In this document: one piece after another, positions 49,758 through 57,829 of the stretch
How the letters are laid out: each line of letters opens with the position of its first letter
Position numbering within the stretch: the stretch's first letter is position 1
Source of the DNA: Vogesella indigofera
Lineage (GTDB): Bacteria > Pseudomonadota > Gammaproteobacteria > Burkholderiales > Chromobacteriaceae
DNA: 64,000 nt
Reading direction: 5' to 3'
Assembly (NCBI RefSeq): GCF_003633895.1
Contig: NZ_RBID01000014.1
Location: forward strand, 124,001-188,000
The notes under the pieces: generated by a model
Database searches by the model: none
The model's input: the letters and a program-made list of their open reading frames with translations, nothing else
What the model was told of the DNA's origin: nothing
Translations under genes and position numbers: made by a program

Positions 49758-50837
49758 TTACTTGTGGAATTCCAGTGGTGCGCCGGGCTGGAACAAGTCC
49801 TGCACGGCCTTGGCGGAGCGATCGCCGGCGTAATCAAATTCGCACTGGAAGGATCCCTGCTGCGTCGAGCCCTTGATGTTGAAGCGCACGCCGCTAAGCA
49901 GGAAGAAGGTGAACCCGGCCATCAGCGCGCTGCCCACCGACAGCCGGCCCTTGAGGAAGGTATTGGCCATGTCGGATCGCACCACGCCGTCCACGGCATT
50001 GTCTTGCCACACCACGCTGGATACGGAGTCGAGGAAGGTTGGATCGCCTTCCAGCTGCAGCTGCTGCAGTGGTGCGGATTGCGTCAGGGCAAGCAGGTTC
50101 TCGTGTGCCTTGCAGAGCGACAGGTGGCTGTTCACCAGTGCATGCACCACGTCGTCAGCCACGCTGACGGCGGGCTTGCCGGGAGTCACGGTCCAGTCGC
50201 CGGTTTCGGTCAGCGTCACGGTGCAGTTGAACTGGCTGAATTTGTCCAGGGTGATTTCGGCCGCCTTGGTCGACACATCGGTCCATTGCGCCAGGGTGTT
50301 GTAGTCGAAATCGCCGGTGCTTACGTAGAACGAGAACTTGGGCTGGATGTGGCGGGTAACGCCCGGGTCCGGGGACCAGGTCATGCCGATATAGCCGGCT
50401 GCGGTCTGAATGCCGAAGCTCTGGTTGGCAAACCAGCCATGATCTTCATTGCTGGGTTTGTTGAAGTTGTTGGTGACGATGTCGACGAGGCCGCTGGAGC
50501 CGGCACCCACTTCCTTGAGCTGTGGTCCCTGGCGCGGTGGGCAGGTGACATAGTCCGCCTCGTACTGCTTGCCCAGAGTGGCAAGCATCGGCACGTTGGA
50601 AGTAATGGCTACGTCGAGACCAACGGCCTCGTTGCTGGCCCCTGCCGCAACCGAATATTGCACCGGCACGGTGAACAGGTTGTAACCTTGGGCATTGTTG
50701 ATAATGCTCAGGCATGCGCTCGAATTCGCGAAAACGCCGGGGTCGGCTTTCATCTGCTCGGGCGGCTGCAGGAACAGCCAGAAGTTACGGGTGCTGCCCG
50801 ATTTGTTGACCAGGTAGATATTGTACTTTTCAGCCAT
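49758..50837 (-). CDS. Hypothetical protein of accessory cassette
   Basis: 359 residues from ATG 50837, supported by GGAGA nine bases upstream. I do not recognise the family. It opens MAEKYNIYLVNKSGSTRNFWLFLQPPE and has a long beta-rich body (FTVPVQYSVAAGASNEAVGLDVAITSN; PKFSFYVSTGDFDYNTLAQW). Towards the end a hydrophobic segment (VGSALMAGFTFFLLSGVRFNI) is followed by GSFQCEFDYAGDRSAKAVQDLF. No classical signal peptide. It could be exported by a non-Sec route or be cytoplasmic. With the next gene it forms a pair of beta-rich proteins downstream of a small XRE regulator. Confidence 0.7.
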   Translation of the reverse strand: MAEKYNIYLVNKSGSTRNFWLFLQPPEQMKADPGVFANSSACLSIINNAQGYNLFTVPVQYSVAAGASNEAVGLDVAITSNVPMLATLGKQYEADYVTCPPRQGPQLKEVGAGSSGLVDIVTNNFNKPSNEDHGWFANQSFGIQTAAGYIGMTWSPDPGVTRHIQPKFSFYVSTGDFDYNTLAQWTDVSTKAAEITLDKFSQFNCTVTLTETGDWTVTPGKPAVSVADDVVHALVNSHLSLCKAHENLLALTQSAPLQQLQLEGDPTFLDSVSSVVWQDNAVDGVVRSDMANTFLKGRLSVGSALMAGFTFFLLSGVRFNIKGSTQQGSFQCEFDYAGDRSAKAVQDLFQPGAPLEFHK

Positions 50838-50951
50838 TTCCAATTCTCCAATCAGTTAGATGTGATGTCGCTGACGAATCAGCTAACTCACTATAACCAT
50901 TGCATAAAAAGAAAAATGGATCTGTTGCCGGTCAAGTTGGTATCAGTTTGG

Positions 50952-50964
50952 CATCAAAATGATG
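50952..50964. promoter_or_regulatory. Small palindrome upstream of the accessory gene pair
   Basis: CATCA-AAA-TGATG (13 bases) lies in the AT-rich 182-base gap between the XRE gene and the 359-residue gene, about 115 bases before the latter. It is a plausible operator for the adjacent regulator. This rests on position and symmetry only. Confidence 0.35.
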
Positions 50965-51019
50965 TGTAAGCATTCTGACATTATTTAGCTGGATATTTTT
51001 ATAGCCGCTCGCGGCAGGA

Positions 51020-51259
51020 CTATTCGGAAAATAATAGATTGACCTCAACCCCCAAGGCCTGTGCCAGGTTTTTTGCCGTCCGGTAACGTACCGGTGTCCC
51101 CAGTTCGGCCCTTTTGATCGAGGCGGTAGAAACGGGACAGCGGTTGATTCGGGCGTGTTCCGCCAGATCGTCCTGGCTAAAACACTTGTCACGTCTCAAC
51201 TTCTTGAGCTTGGCAGGATCAAGCATGACTCGTCCATCGGCTACGGTTTGTTCAGACAT
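51020..51259 (-). CDS. Small XRE-family DNA-binding protein
   Basis: 79 residues. A single helix-turn-helix: LDPAKLKKLRRDKCFSQDDLAEHARINRCPVSTASIKRAELGTPVRYRTAKNLAQALGVEVNLLFSE, i.e. the Cro/CI five-helix fold without an effector domain. It is the first gene of a lower-GC cassette read leftward. The region 51260-51488 upstream holds its promoter and no other gene I can support. Confidence 0.82.
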   Translation of the reverse strand: MSEQTVADGRVMLDPAKLKKLRRDKCFSQDDLAEHARINRCPVSTASIKRAELGTPVRYRTAKNLAQALGVEVNLLFSE

Positions 51260-51488
51260 ATTTCTCGGCCCTCAACATGGCATAAGAAATCATACATTAG
51301 TCATTATCCGGCCTCTATCAGCAAAACTACCTATGGTCGCCACTTGCCTTTCCTCTGCCATGGCGACATTGGTCGCGGTGCGTCATCGCCTCCGGCGAGG
51401 ACCGACACCTAGGATGGATGGTGCTGGCGGTGGGGCAAGGGCAGACTTGGCCTTGGTTGCGTTGCCATCGTGCGCCGCGCCCGCGCGC

Positions 51489-51513
51489 AAAAAAAGCCCG
51501 CCGGTGGCGGGCT
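51489..51513 (-). terminator. Rho-independent terminator after the alanine/glycine symporter gene
   Basis: Eight-base arms 51495-51502 and 51506-51513 (AGCCCGCC / GGCGGGCT) with a 3-base loop, followed on the - strand by T7. It is 28 bases past the stop. A single-mismatch 13-mer copy (51524-51536) sits between the stop and the stem. Confidence 0.88.
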
Positions 51514-51540
51514 TGCTCGGGACAGGGTTGGCCGCAAGGC

Positions 51541-52962
<1,422 letters not shown>

Positions 52963-53273
52963 ATGTGCTCCTAATGCGTGTCGAGCGCAACGTCGCCGGC
53001 AGCACTTGTGGCGGTGCCGGCAACATCAACGGGCTCAGGGTGTTGTTATGGTCAATTGCCGCTTCAGCGGTCTTGTGGTGCCAGGTTTTCAGCGGTGATC
53101 GCCGCTGAAGGGGCGGCATGATAGCGTAAATTGCGACGGGGGTGTGTTCGTTTGTGGTGATTCTGGGCGGGAAAAACCCTGTTTGGCGGCGGGTTTCCGG
53201 TTGTTTCGATTCGATTTGATTGAAAGTGAACCGAAACGAACGGCGGCCGGGCGGCCGCCGGGTGGCAACGCTG
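52963..53273. other. Leader region of the symporter gene, no gene
   Basis: 311 bases between the symporter start and the convergent-side DUF2798 gene. It contains a hairpin at 53088-53109 (8-base arms TTCAGCGG / CCGCTGAA, 6-base loop), with a further CTTCAGCGG near 53062. I looked for a glycine riboswitch, often present before such genes, and did not find its conserved core. No open frame looks coding. Confidence 0.5.
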
Positions 53274-53501
53274 TCAGGGGCCGACGTAGCGCAGCAGCAG
53301 GCGGCGCAGGCGCGGCGCCCCGATCAGCACCAGCGGGAAGGCGCAGCTCCACGCCAGCAGCCAGGCGCGCAGCCAGCGGCCGACAAAGCCGGCGTCGAGG
53401 CCGGTGTTGACCGCGGTGAGGATGCCCGACATCAGGAAGGCCATGTAGCAGGACATCAGCAGCGCGAATAGCAGGGTGTGTTTGCGGGAAGGAGGGGACA
53501 T
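53274..53501 (-). CDS. DUF2798 small membrane protein
   Basis: 75 residues with two hydrophobic helices: HTLLFALLMSCYMAFLMSGILTAVNTGLDAGFVGRWLRAWLLAWSCAFPLVLIGAPRLRRLLLRYV. The S(C/M)xMAxxMSxxxTxxN(T/L)G and W...AW..AFPxxL pattern is that of DUF2798. The function of the family is unknown. Monocistronic. The 231 bases beyond its start, to nsrR, hold no gene I can support. Confidence 0.85.
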   Translation of the reverse strand: MSPPSRKHTLLFALLMSCYMAFLMSGILTAVNTGLDAGFVGRWLRAWLLAWSCAFPLVLIGAPRLRRLLLRYVGP

Positions 53502-53732
53502 GGTGGTCTCGCTACGGTGGTGGGTAGCGCATTTTATATAATGTAAAGCGACTTGACCAATGTCCGGTGTGCGACACGCGCCCGCAAGCGCTGCCGGGTC
53601 GTGCGCTCATGCGCGACAGAACGACAACGACGGCGGAAGCGGCGTTGACACGGGGTAAAGACGCAGGCCGGGCGCGTGCTTAAGGCCGTCGCGCCGCATG
53701 GCGAGCCGTCGCCGCAGACCTTGAGGCGCCGC

Positions 53733-54182
53733 TCAGGACAGCGCGCGCGGCGACATGCGGTGCAGGATGGCGATGGCCTGGCTGGTCGGCGTGCGTACCG
53801 CATCGGCCAGCGTGTAGCGGTCCAGCGCGCTGAAAAAGGCCTGCAGCGCCTCGTCCAGCATCCCTTTCAGCTGGCAGCTGCCGCGCAGCTGGCACGGGGG
53901 CTCGGCGCAGTCGATCAGCTCGGTGATGCCTTCCAGCTGGCGGATCACCTGCCCCAGCGGGTAAAGGTTGGCCGCACGCGCCAGCGCCAGGCCGCCGCCC
54001 TTGCCACGGGTGGTGACCAGCCAGCCCTGCTGCGACATGAAGTGCACCACCTTGACCAGATGGTTGCGCGACACGGCAAAGCGCTCGGCGATCTCGCCGA
54101 TGGTGACCGGCGTCGCGCGCGGCTCGTCGGTGAGGTACATCAGGACGCGCAGGCCAAGGTCGGTGAAGTGGGTCAGTTGCAT
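53733..54182 (-). CDS. nsrR: Nitric-oxide-sensing repressor NsrR (Rrf2 family)
   Basis: 149 residues from ATG 54182 (MQLTHFTDLGLRVLMYL), the standard NsrR start. The HTH is TIGEIAERFAVSRNHLVKVVHFMSQQGWLVTTRGKGGGL. Three cysteines with the C-x4-C-x5-C spacing (DCAEPPCQLRGSC) are the [2Fe-2S]/[4Fe-4S] ligands that NO destroys. It lies 52 bases downstream of hmp on the same strand, so the sensor and detoxifying enzyme probably share a transcript. An exact 13-mer (53964) encodes AANL. Confidence 0.93.
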   Translation of the reverse strand: MQLTHFTDLGLRVLMYLTDEPRATPVTIGEIAERFAVSRNHLVKVVHFMSQQGWLVTTRGKGGGLALARAANLYPLGQVIRQLEGITELIDCAEPPCQLRGSCQLKGMLDEALQAFFSALDRYTLADAVRTPTSQAIAILHRMSPRALS

Positions 54183-54234
54183 GCAGGCAGTATCCGGGTA
54201 AAAGCGGGCCGCCGCTGCGGCCCGCTGTGCGCGA

Positions 54235-55443
54235 TTATAGCGCGGTGCCACCGGTGCCGAAGGCCTCGGCGTGAATGCGCGCGGCGTCGACGCCCAGCGC
54301 CAGCAGTGCCTGCTGCTGCGCCTGCATGAACGGCAGCGGGCCGCACAGGTAGTAGTCGGCGTCGGCGACGATCATGTCCGCCGTCAGCGTGATGCGGCCG
54401 GCGTGATGGTAGTGCACGCCCGGCTGGTCCTCGGCGCGCGGCGCTTCATAGTAGATGGCGCTGTGTAGCTGCGGATACTCGGCTGCCAGATTGGCGACGT
54501 GCTGGCGGAAGGCGTGCACGCTACCGTCGCGGCAGGCGTGCAGGAAGCGGATCTGGCGCGGGCTGTCCTGCTGCAGCAGCTGTTCCAGCATTGCCAGCAG
54601 CGGCGTGATGCCGACGCCGCCGCTGATCAGCACCACCGGCGTGCTGCGTTCCTGGTGCAGGAAAAAGTCGCCCATCGGCGGCGCCAGGTCCAGCAGTGCG
54701 CCGGCCTCGATTGTGTCGTGCAGCACATTGGACACCATGCCCGCCGGGGTGCTGGCGCTGCCGCCCTCACGCTTCACCGAGATGCGCAGCGCCGTGCCGC
54801 CGGGTGCCGCCGACAGGCTGTACTGCCGCGGCTGCATCATGCCCAGCGCCGGCACCGCCAGCCGCACCGACACGTACTGCCCCGGCAGGTAGTCCGGCAG
54901 CGCGCCGCCGTCGGCCGGCTGCAGATAGAAGGAGGTGATTTCCGCACTCTCCGCCACTTTGCGGCCAACCTTGAACGCGCGCCAGCCGCTCCAGCCGCCG
55001 CGCTGGGTGGCCGCCTGCTGGTACAGCTTGCTTTCCTCGGCGATCAGGATGTCGGCCAGCTGGCCGTAGGCGGCGGCCCAGGCGGCGATCAGCTCGTCGC
55101 TGGCGGCGTCGCCCAGCACCTCGCGGATCGAGGCCAGCAGGTGACCGCCGACGATCGGATAGTGCTCGGCGCGGATGCCGAGGCTGGCGTGCTTGTTGGC
55201 CACCAGCGTCAGCACCGGTGCCAGTACCGACGGATCGTCGATGTGCTCGGCGTAGGCGGCCACCGCCATCGCCAGCGCCTGTTGCTGGCTGCCGGCCTGC
55301 TGGTGGCCCTGGTTGAAGATCTGCTTCAGTTCCGGATTGTGCTGGAACATGCGCGCGTAGAAATGGCGGGTGAGGGTGACGCCGTGTTGTTTCAGGATGG
55401 GGGCGGTGGCCTTGACCAGTTGACGGGTGTGCTGATCCAGCAT
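54235..55443 (-). CDS. hmp: Flavohaemoglobin, nitric oxide dioxygenase
   Basis: 402 residues, three domains. The globin (1-140) has its proximal His in NKHASLGIRAEHY and distal B10 Tyr in RHFYARMF. The FAD domain has PRQYSLSAAPGG (RxYS motif). The NAD domain has VVLISGGVGITPLLAMLEQL and DYYLCGPLPFM. It oxidises NO to nitrate with O2 and NADH. It is followed by nsrR and preceded by an NsrR-like half-site. The exact 13-mer at 54960 encodes FKVGRK at the globin/FAD junction. Confidence 0.95.
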   Translation of the reverse strand: MLDQHTRQLVKATAPILKQHGVTLTRHFYARMFQHNPELKQIFNQGHQQAGSQQQALAMAVAAYAEHIDDPSVLAPVLTLVANKHASLGIRAEHYPIVGGHLLASIREVLGDAASDELIAAWAAAYGQLADILIAEESKLYQQAATQRGGWSGWRAFKVGRKVAESAEITSFYLQPADGGALPDYLPGQYVSVRLAVPALGMMQPRQYSLSAAPGGTALRISVKREGGSASTPAGMVSNVLHDTIEAGALLDLAPPMGDFFLHQERSTPVVLISGGVGITPLLAMLEQLLQQDSPRQIRFLHACRDGSVHAFRQHVANLAAEYPQLHSAIYYEAPRAEDQPGVHYHHAGRITLTADMIVADADYYLCGPLPFMQAQQQALLALGVDAARIHAEAFGTGGTAL

Positions 55444-55460
55444 CGTGCTTTCCTTTTGTT

Positions 55461-55479
55461 GTGTAAAAAATACATGTTT
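55461..55479 (-). promoter_or_regulatory. NsrR-like half-site in the hmp promoter
   Basis: On the - strand AAACATGTATT resembles the NsrR half-site AAGATGYATTT at most positions; the second half is degenerate (TTTTACAC). It lies 18-36 bases before the hmp start, where a repressor would block transcription. Confidence 0.45.
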
Positions 55480-55558
55480 TTGTGCGCCAGCGGCGATACG
55501 CGGCCAACGTTCGGGCCGGGGATGGACGGTGGCGAACGCGGCGGGACAGGCTGGCTTA

Positions 55559-55583
55559 AAACATGTACAAATAATACATGTTT
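55559..55583. promoter_or_regulatory. NsrR-like palindrome before the small membrane protein
   Basis: Nine-base perfect arms AAACATGTA (55559-55567) and TACATGTTT (55575-55583) with a 7-base spacer. The same arm recurs in the hmp promoter 80-100 bases away. It ends 30 bases before the ATG at 55614. NsrR is the obvious candidate because its gene is adjacent. Confidence 0.6.
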
Positions 55584-55613
55584 AATTTTCTCGTGTCAGC
55601 CCCGGAGCCACTC

Positions 55614-55829
55614 ATGTCGCACACCATCGAAACCACCGCCCGCCGCGCCGCCGTCACCGCCCTGTTGCTGTTCGGCGGTTGCCTGTATCTGGCCTACCAG
55701 GAAAGCGTGCCGCTGGCGCTGGGCTGGGTCATCGCCGCCCACCTGCTGCTGACGCTGTCGGCCGGGGTGTTCAAGCTGTCGGTGGTGGTGGTGATGGCCT
55801 GCCGTCACGGCCGCCGCCATGCAATGTGA
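55614..55829 (+). CDS. Small two-helix membrane protein, probably NsrR-controlled
   Basis: 71 residues from ATG 55614 (MSHTIETTARRAAVTALLLFGGCLYLAYQESVPLALGWVIAAHLLLTLSAGVFKLSVVVVMACRH), chosen for the CGGAG site upstream. Two membrane helices, a lone Cys in each half and a basic end. No family recognised. It is divergent from hmp and shares its palindromic element, so a role in NO response is inferred from context alone. Confidence 0.65.
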   Translation: MSHTIETTARRAAVTALLLFGGCLYLAYQESVPLALGWVIAAHLLLTLSAGVFKLSVVVVMACRHGRRHAM

Positions 55830-55850
55830 TTTTTCACACTCTGCCGCATT

Positions 55851-55877
55851 TAAGCCGCGACACCGTGCTGCCGTCTT
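55851..55877 (+). promoter_or_regulatory. Sigma-28 (FliA)-type promoter of the flagellin gene
   Basis: TAAG (55851-55854), 15 bases, then GCCGTCTT (55870-55877), against the sigma-28 consensus TAAA-N15-GCCGATAA. It lies about 60 bases before the flagellin ATG. Confidence 0.6.
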
Positions 55878-55936
55878 GTACTGGTGATGGCGCAACAAGC
55901 GCTGTTCCAAACTTCCTCAATACGGAGCGATAGATC

Positions 55937-56767
55937 ATGCTGAGCCTTCACACCAACGCCGCATCCCTGTTCACCAAAAGCAACCTGAATACCAGCCAGA
56001 ACTCGCTGACGACCTCGATGACCCGGCTGGGTACCGGTTATCGCATCAACTCGTCGCAGGACGATGCCGCCGGCTTGCAGATCGCGACCCGTCTGGAAGC
56101 GCAAAGCCGTGGCATGACCGTGGCGATGAAGAACGCGCAGAACGGTATCAGCCTGTTGCAGACTGCCGACGGCGCGCTGTCCGAAGTGTCCAACATCATG
56201 CTGCGTATGAAAGACCTGGCCACCGAAGCGTCTACCGCTACCGCCACCGCTGCCGACAAGACCGCAATGAAGGCTGAATTCGATGCGCTGGGCGCCGAAA
56301 TCACCAACATCATGACCAACACCAAGTTCGGTGGCGAAGCGCTGCTGACTGGCGGCAAGCTGGCCGCGGCGATGAAGTTCCAGGTGGGTGCCACTGCGGC
56401 CGAAGCCTACACCTTCAACGCCTCCGCCGACCTGACCGCCATCGGTACCGCCAACACCGCGCTGATCGCCGGCGACCTGTCGATTGCCGACCCAAGCGCC
56501 GTGATCGCACTGGCTGACACCGCCGTTGCCGCCGTTGGCACCCTGCGTTCGTCCATCGGTGCCGGCGCCAACCGCCTGAACCACATCAGCAACAACCTGG
56601 CCAACGTCAACAACAATACCCAGATCGCCAAGTCGCGCATCATGGACACCGACTACGCCAACGAAACCGCCAACATGACTTCGCGTCAGATGCTGATGCA
56701 GGCCGGCACCTCGATGCTGAAGCAGTCCGGTTCCATCGGTCAGCTGGCCATGTCGCTGATGCAGTAA
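55937..56767 (+). CDS. Flagellin, short lateral (LafA)-type
   Basis: 276 residues. The conserved N-terminal D0/D1 is MLSLHTNAASLFTKSNLNTSQNSLTTSMTRLGTGYRINSSQDDAAGLQIATRLEAQ, and the C-terminal D1/D0 is IDxTDYANETANMTSRQMLMQAGTSMLKQSGSIGQLAMSLMQ-like. The variable D2/D3 centre is almost absent, as in LafA lateral flagellins. An AATACGGAG ribosome site and sigma-28-like promoter precede it. It is the filament subunit of the system encoded downstream. Confidence 0.93.
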   Translation: MLSLHTNAASLFTKSNLNTSQNSLTTSMTRLGTGYRINSSQDDAAGLQIATRLEAQSRGMTVAMKNAQNGISLLQTADGALSEVSNIMLRMKDLATEASTATATAADKTAMKAEFDALGAEITNIMTNTKFGGEALLTGGKLAAAMKFQVGATAAEAYTFNASADLTAIGTANTALIAGDLSIADPSAVIALADTAVAAVGTLRSSIGAGANRLNHISNNLANVNNNTQIAKSRIMDTDYANETANMTSRQMLMQAGTSMLKQSGSIGQLAMSLMQ

Positions 56768-56799
56768 GAGTTTTACCCGTTGTACCTTTAATCAGTCTG

Positions 56800-56819
56800 C
56801 AGCCGCCGCGAGGCGGCTG
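56800..56819 (+). terminator. Hairpin terminator after the flagellin gene
   Basis: Eight-base perfect arms CAGCCGCC (56800-56807) and GGCGGCTG (56812-56819) with loop GCGA, 33 bases past the stop. The T tail is weak (TTGT). Confidence 0.6.
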
Positions 56820-56857
56820 TTGTCATTGGTGCCGCGCTGGCGCCGGGGGAGGGCAGG

Positions 56858-57829
56858 ATGGCGGAAGCGATACGGGCGGTCGGTGCGCCCAGTGCGCCCG
56901 GCGTGGTGCAGCCGGTGGCGACGGCGACGTCGCAGCACAGGCTGCAGCCGGGCGACATCCTCAACCTGCGCGTGGCGGCGCTGCTGGCCGACGGCAGCGT
57001 GCAGCTGGAAGGCGACGCGCTGCACTGGCTGCTGCGGCAATGGCCGGCGAGCCTGCCGCCACCAGTGCCGGGCAGTGTGCTGCCGTTCCGGGTACTGGCC
57101 GCCGGGCCGCCGCCGCAACTGACACCGCTGCTGCCGTCCGCCGCGCCGCCGCAGGTGTCGCCGCCGGACGACGGCCCGCCGCTGGCGGCGACGCTGCCGG
57201 CGCCGGCATTCCGCCAGGCGGTTTTGCCGCCGGCGCAGCTGGCCAGTGCCTGGCGCGAGGCGCTGGTGGGCACCTTGGCCGCGGCGGCGGCGCAGTTTCA
57301 CCGCGAGGCCGGCAGCCACCTGCCCGGCGCGCTGCTCGGTGTCTTGCCCGATCTCGCGCTGGCGTCACTGCGCGGGCAGAGCGCATTGCCGCTGCCCTTG
57401 TGGTTGCCGATGTGGCTGTGGGGCGGGCCGCTGCTGGGCTGGCAGGTGGAAGACCAGCCGGAGGCGGAAGACGCCGCCGCGCCACCACCGGCGCTGGACC
57501 TGCTGCTGGAGTGCATGCTGCCGCTGGGGCGGCTGCGTTTGCGCTTGCGGCTGGACGGTGCGGGGCTGCTGCTGTGTTTTCACGGCGAGGACGCGCTGTG
57601 CGACTGGCTGCGGTCGCGGCGCGGCAGCCTGCTGGCGGCGCTGAACGGCGCCGGTTTCGAGGTCGCGGCCTGCCACATCGGCAGCCGGCCGGCGCTGTCC
57701 GGACTGGCGCTGGGGCGGCACGGCATCAGCCTGTTCGAGGCGTCGCGGCTGCCGGCGTCGCTGTTTGTCGCCGCGGCGCTGATTCTGGAAGTGTTGCTGC
57801 CGGCTAGCCCAGCGTCCCCACCAGGCTGA
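56858..57829 (+). CDS. FliK-like flagellar hook-length control protein
   Basis: 323 residues, with a GGGAGGGCAGG ribosome site. A Pro/Ala-rich central segment (about 60-115) separates two parts. The C-terminal block LPLGRLRLRLRLDGAGLLLCFHGEDALCDWLRSRRGSLLAALNGAGFEVAACHIGSR resembles the FliK C-terminal (Flg_hook) domain, which switches export from hook to filament. Family assignment rests on this block and location. Its 3' end overlaps the convergent flhA end by 26 bases. Confidence 0.6.
   Translation: MAEAIRAVGAPSAPGVVQPVATATSQHRLQPGDILNLRVAALLADGSVQLEGDALHWLLRQWPASLPPPVPGSVLPFRVLAAGPPPQLTPLLPSAAPPQVSPPDDGPPLAATLPAPAFRQAVLPPAQLASAWREALVGTLAAAAAQFHREAGSHLPGALLGVLPDLALASLRGQSALPLPLWLPMWLWGGPLLGWQVEDQPEAEDAAAPPPALDLLLECMLPLGRLRLRLRLDGAGLLLCFHGEDALCDWLRSRRGSLLAALNGAGFEVAACHIGSRPALSGLALGRHGISLFEASRLPASLFVAAALILEVLLPASPASPPG

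Noticed and set aside
52963-53273. Possible glycine riboswitch before the alanine/glycine symporter
   Set aside because: The conserved GGAGAG...GGACAG-type cores were not found on the leader strand; only a simple hairpin is present.
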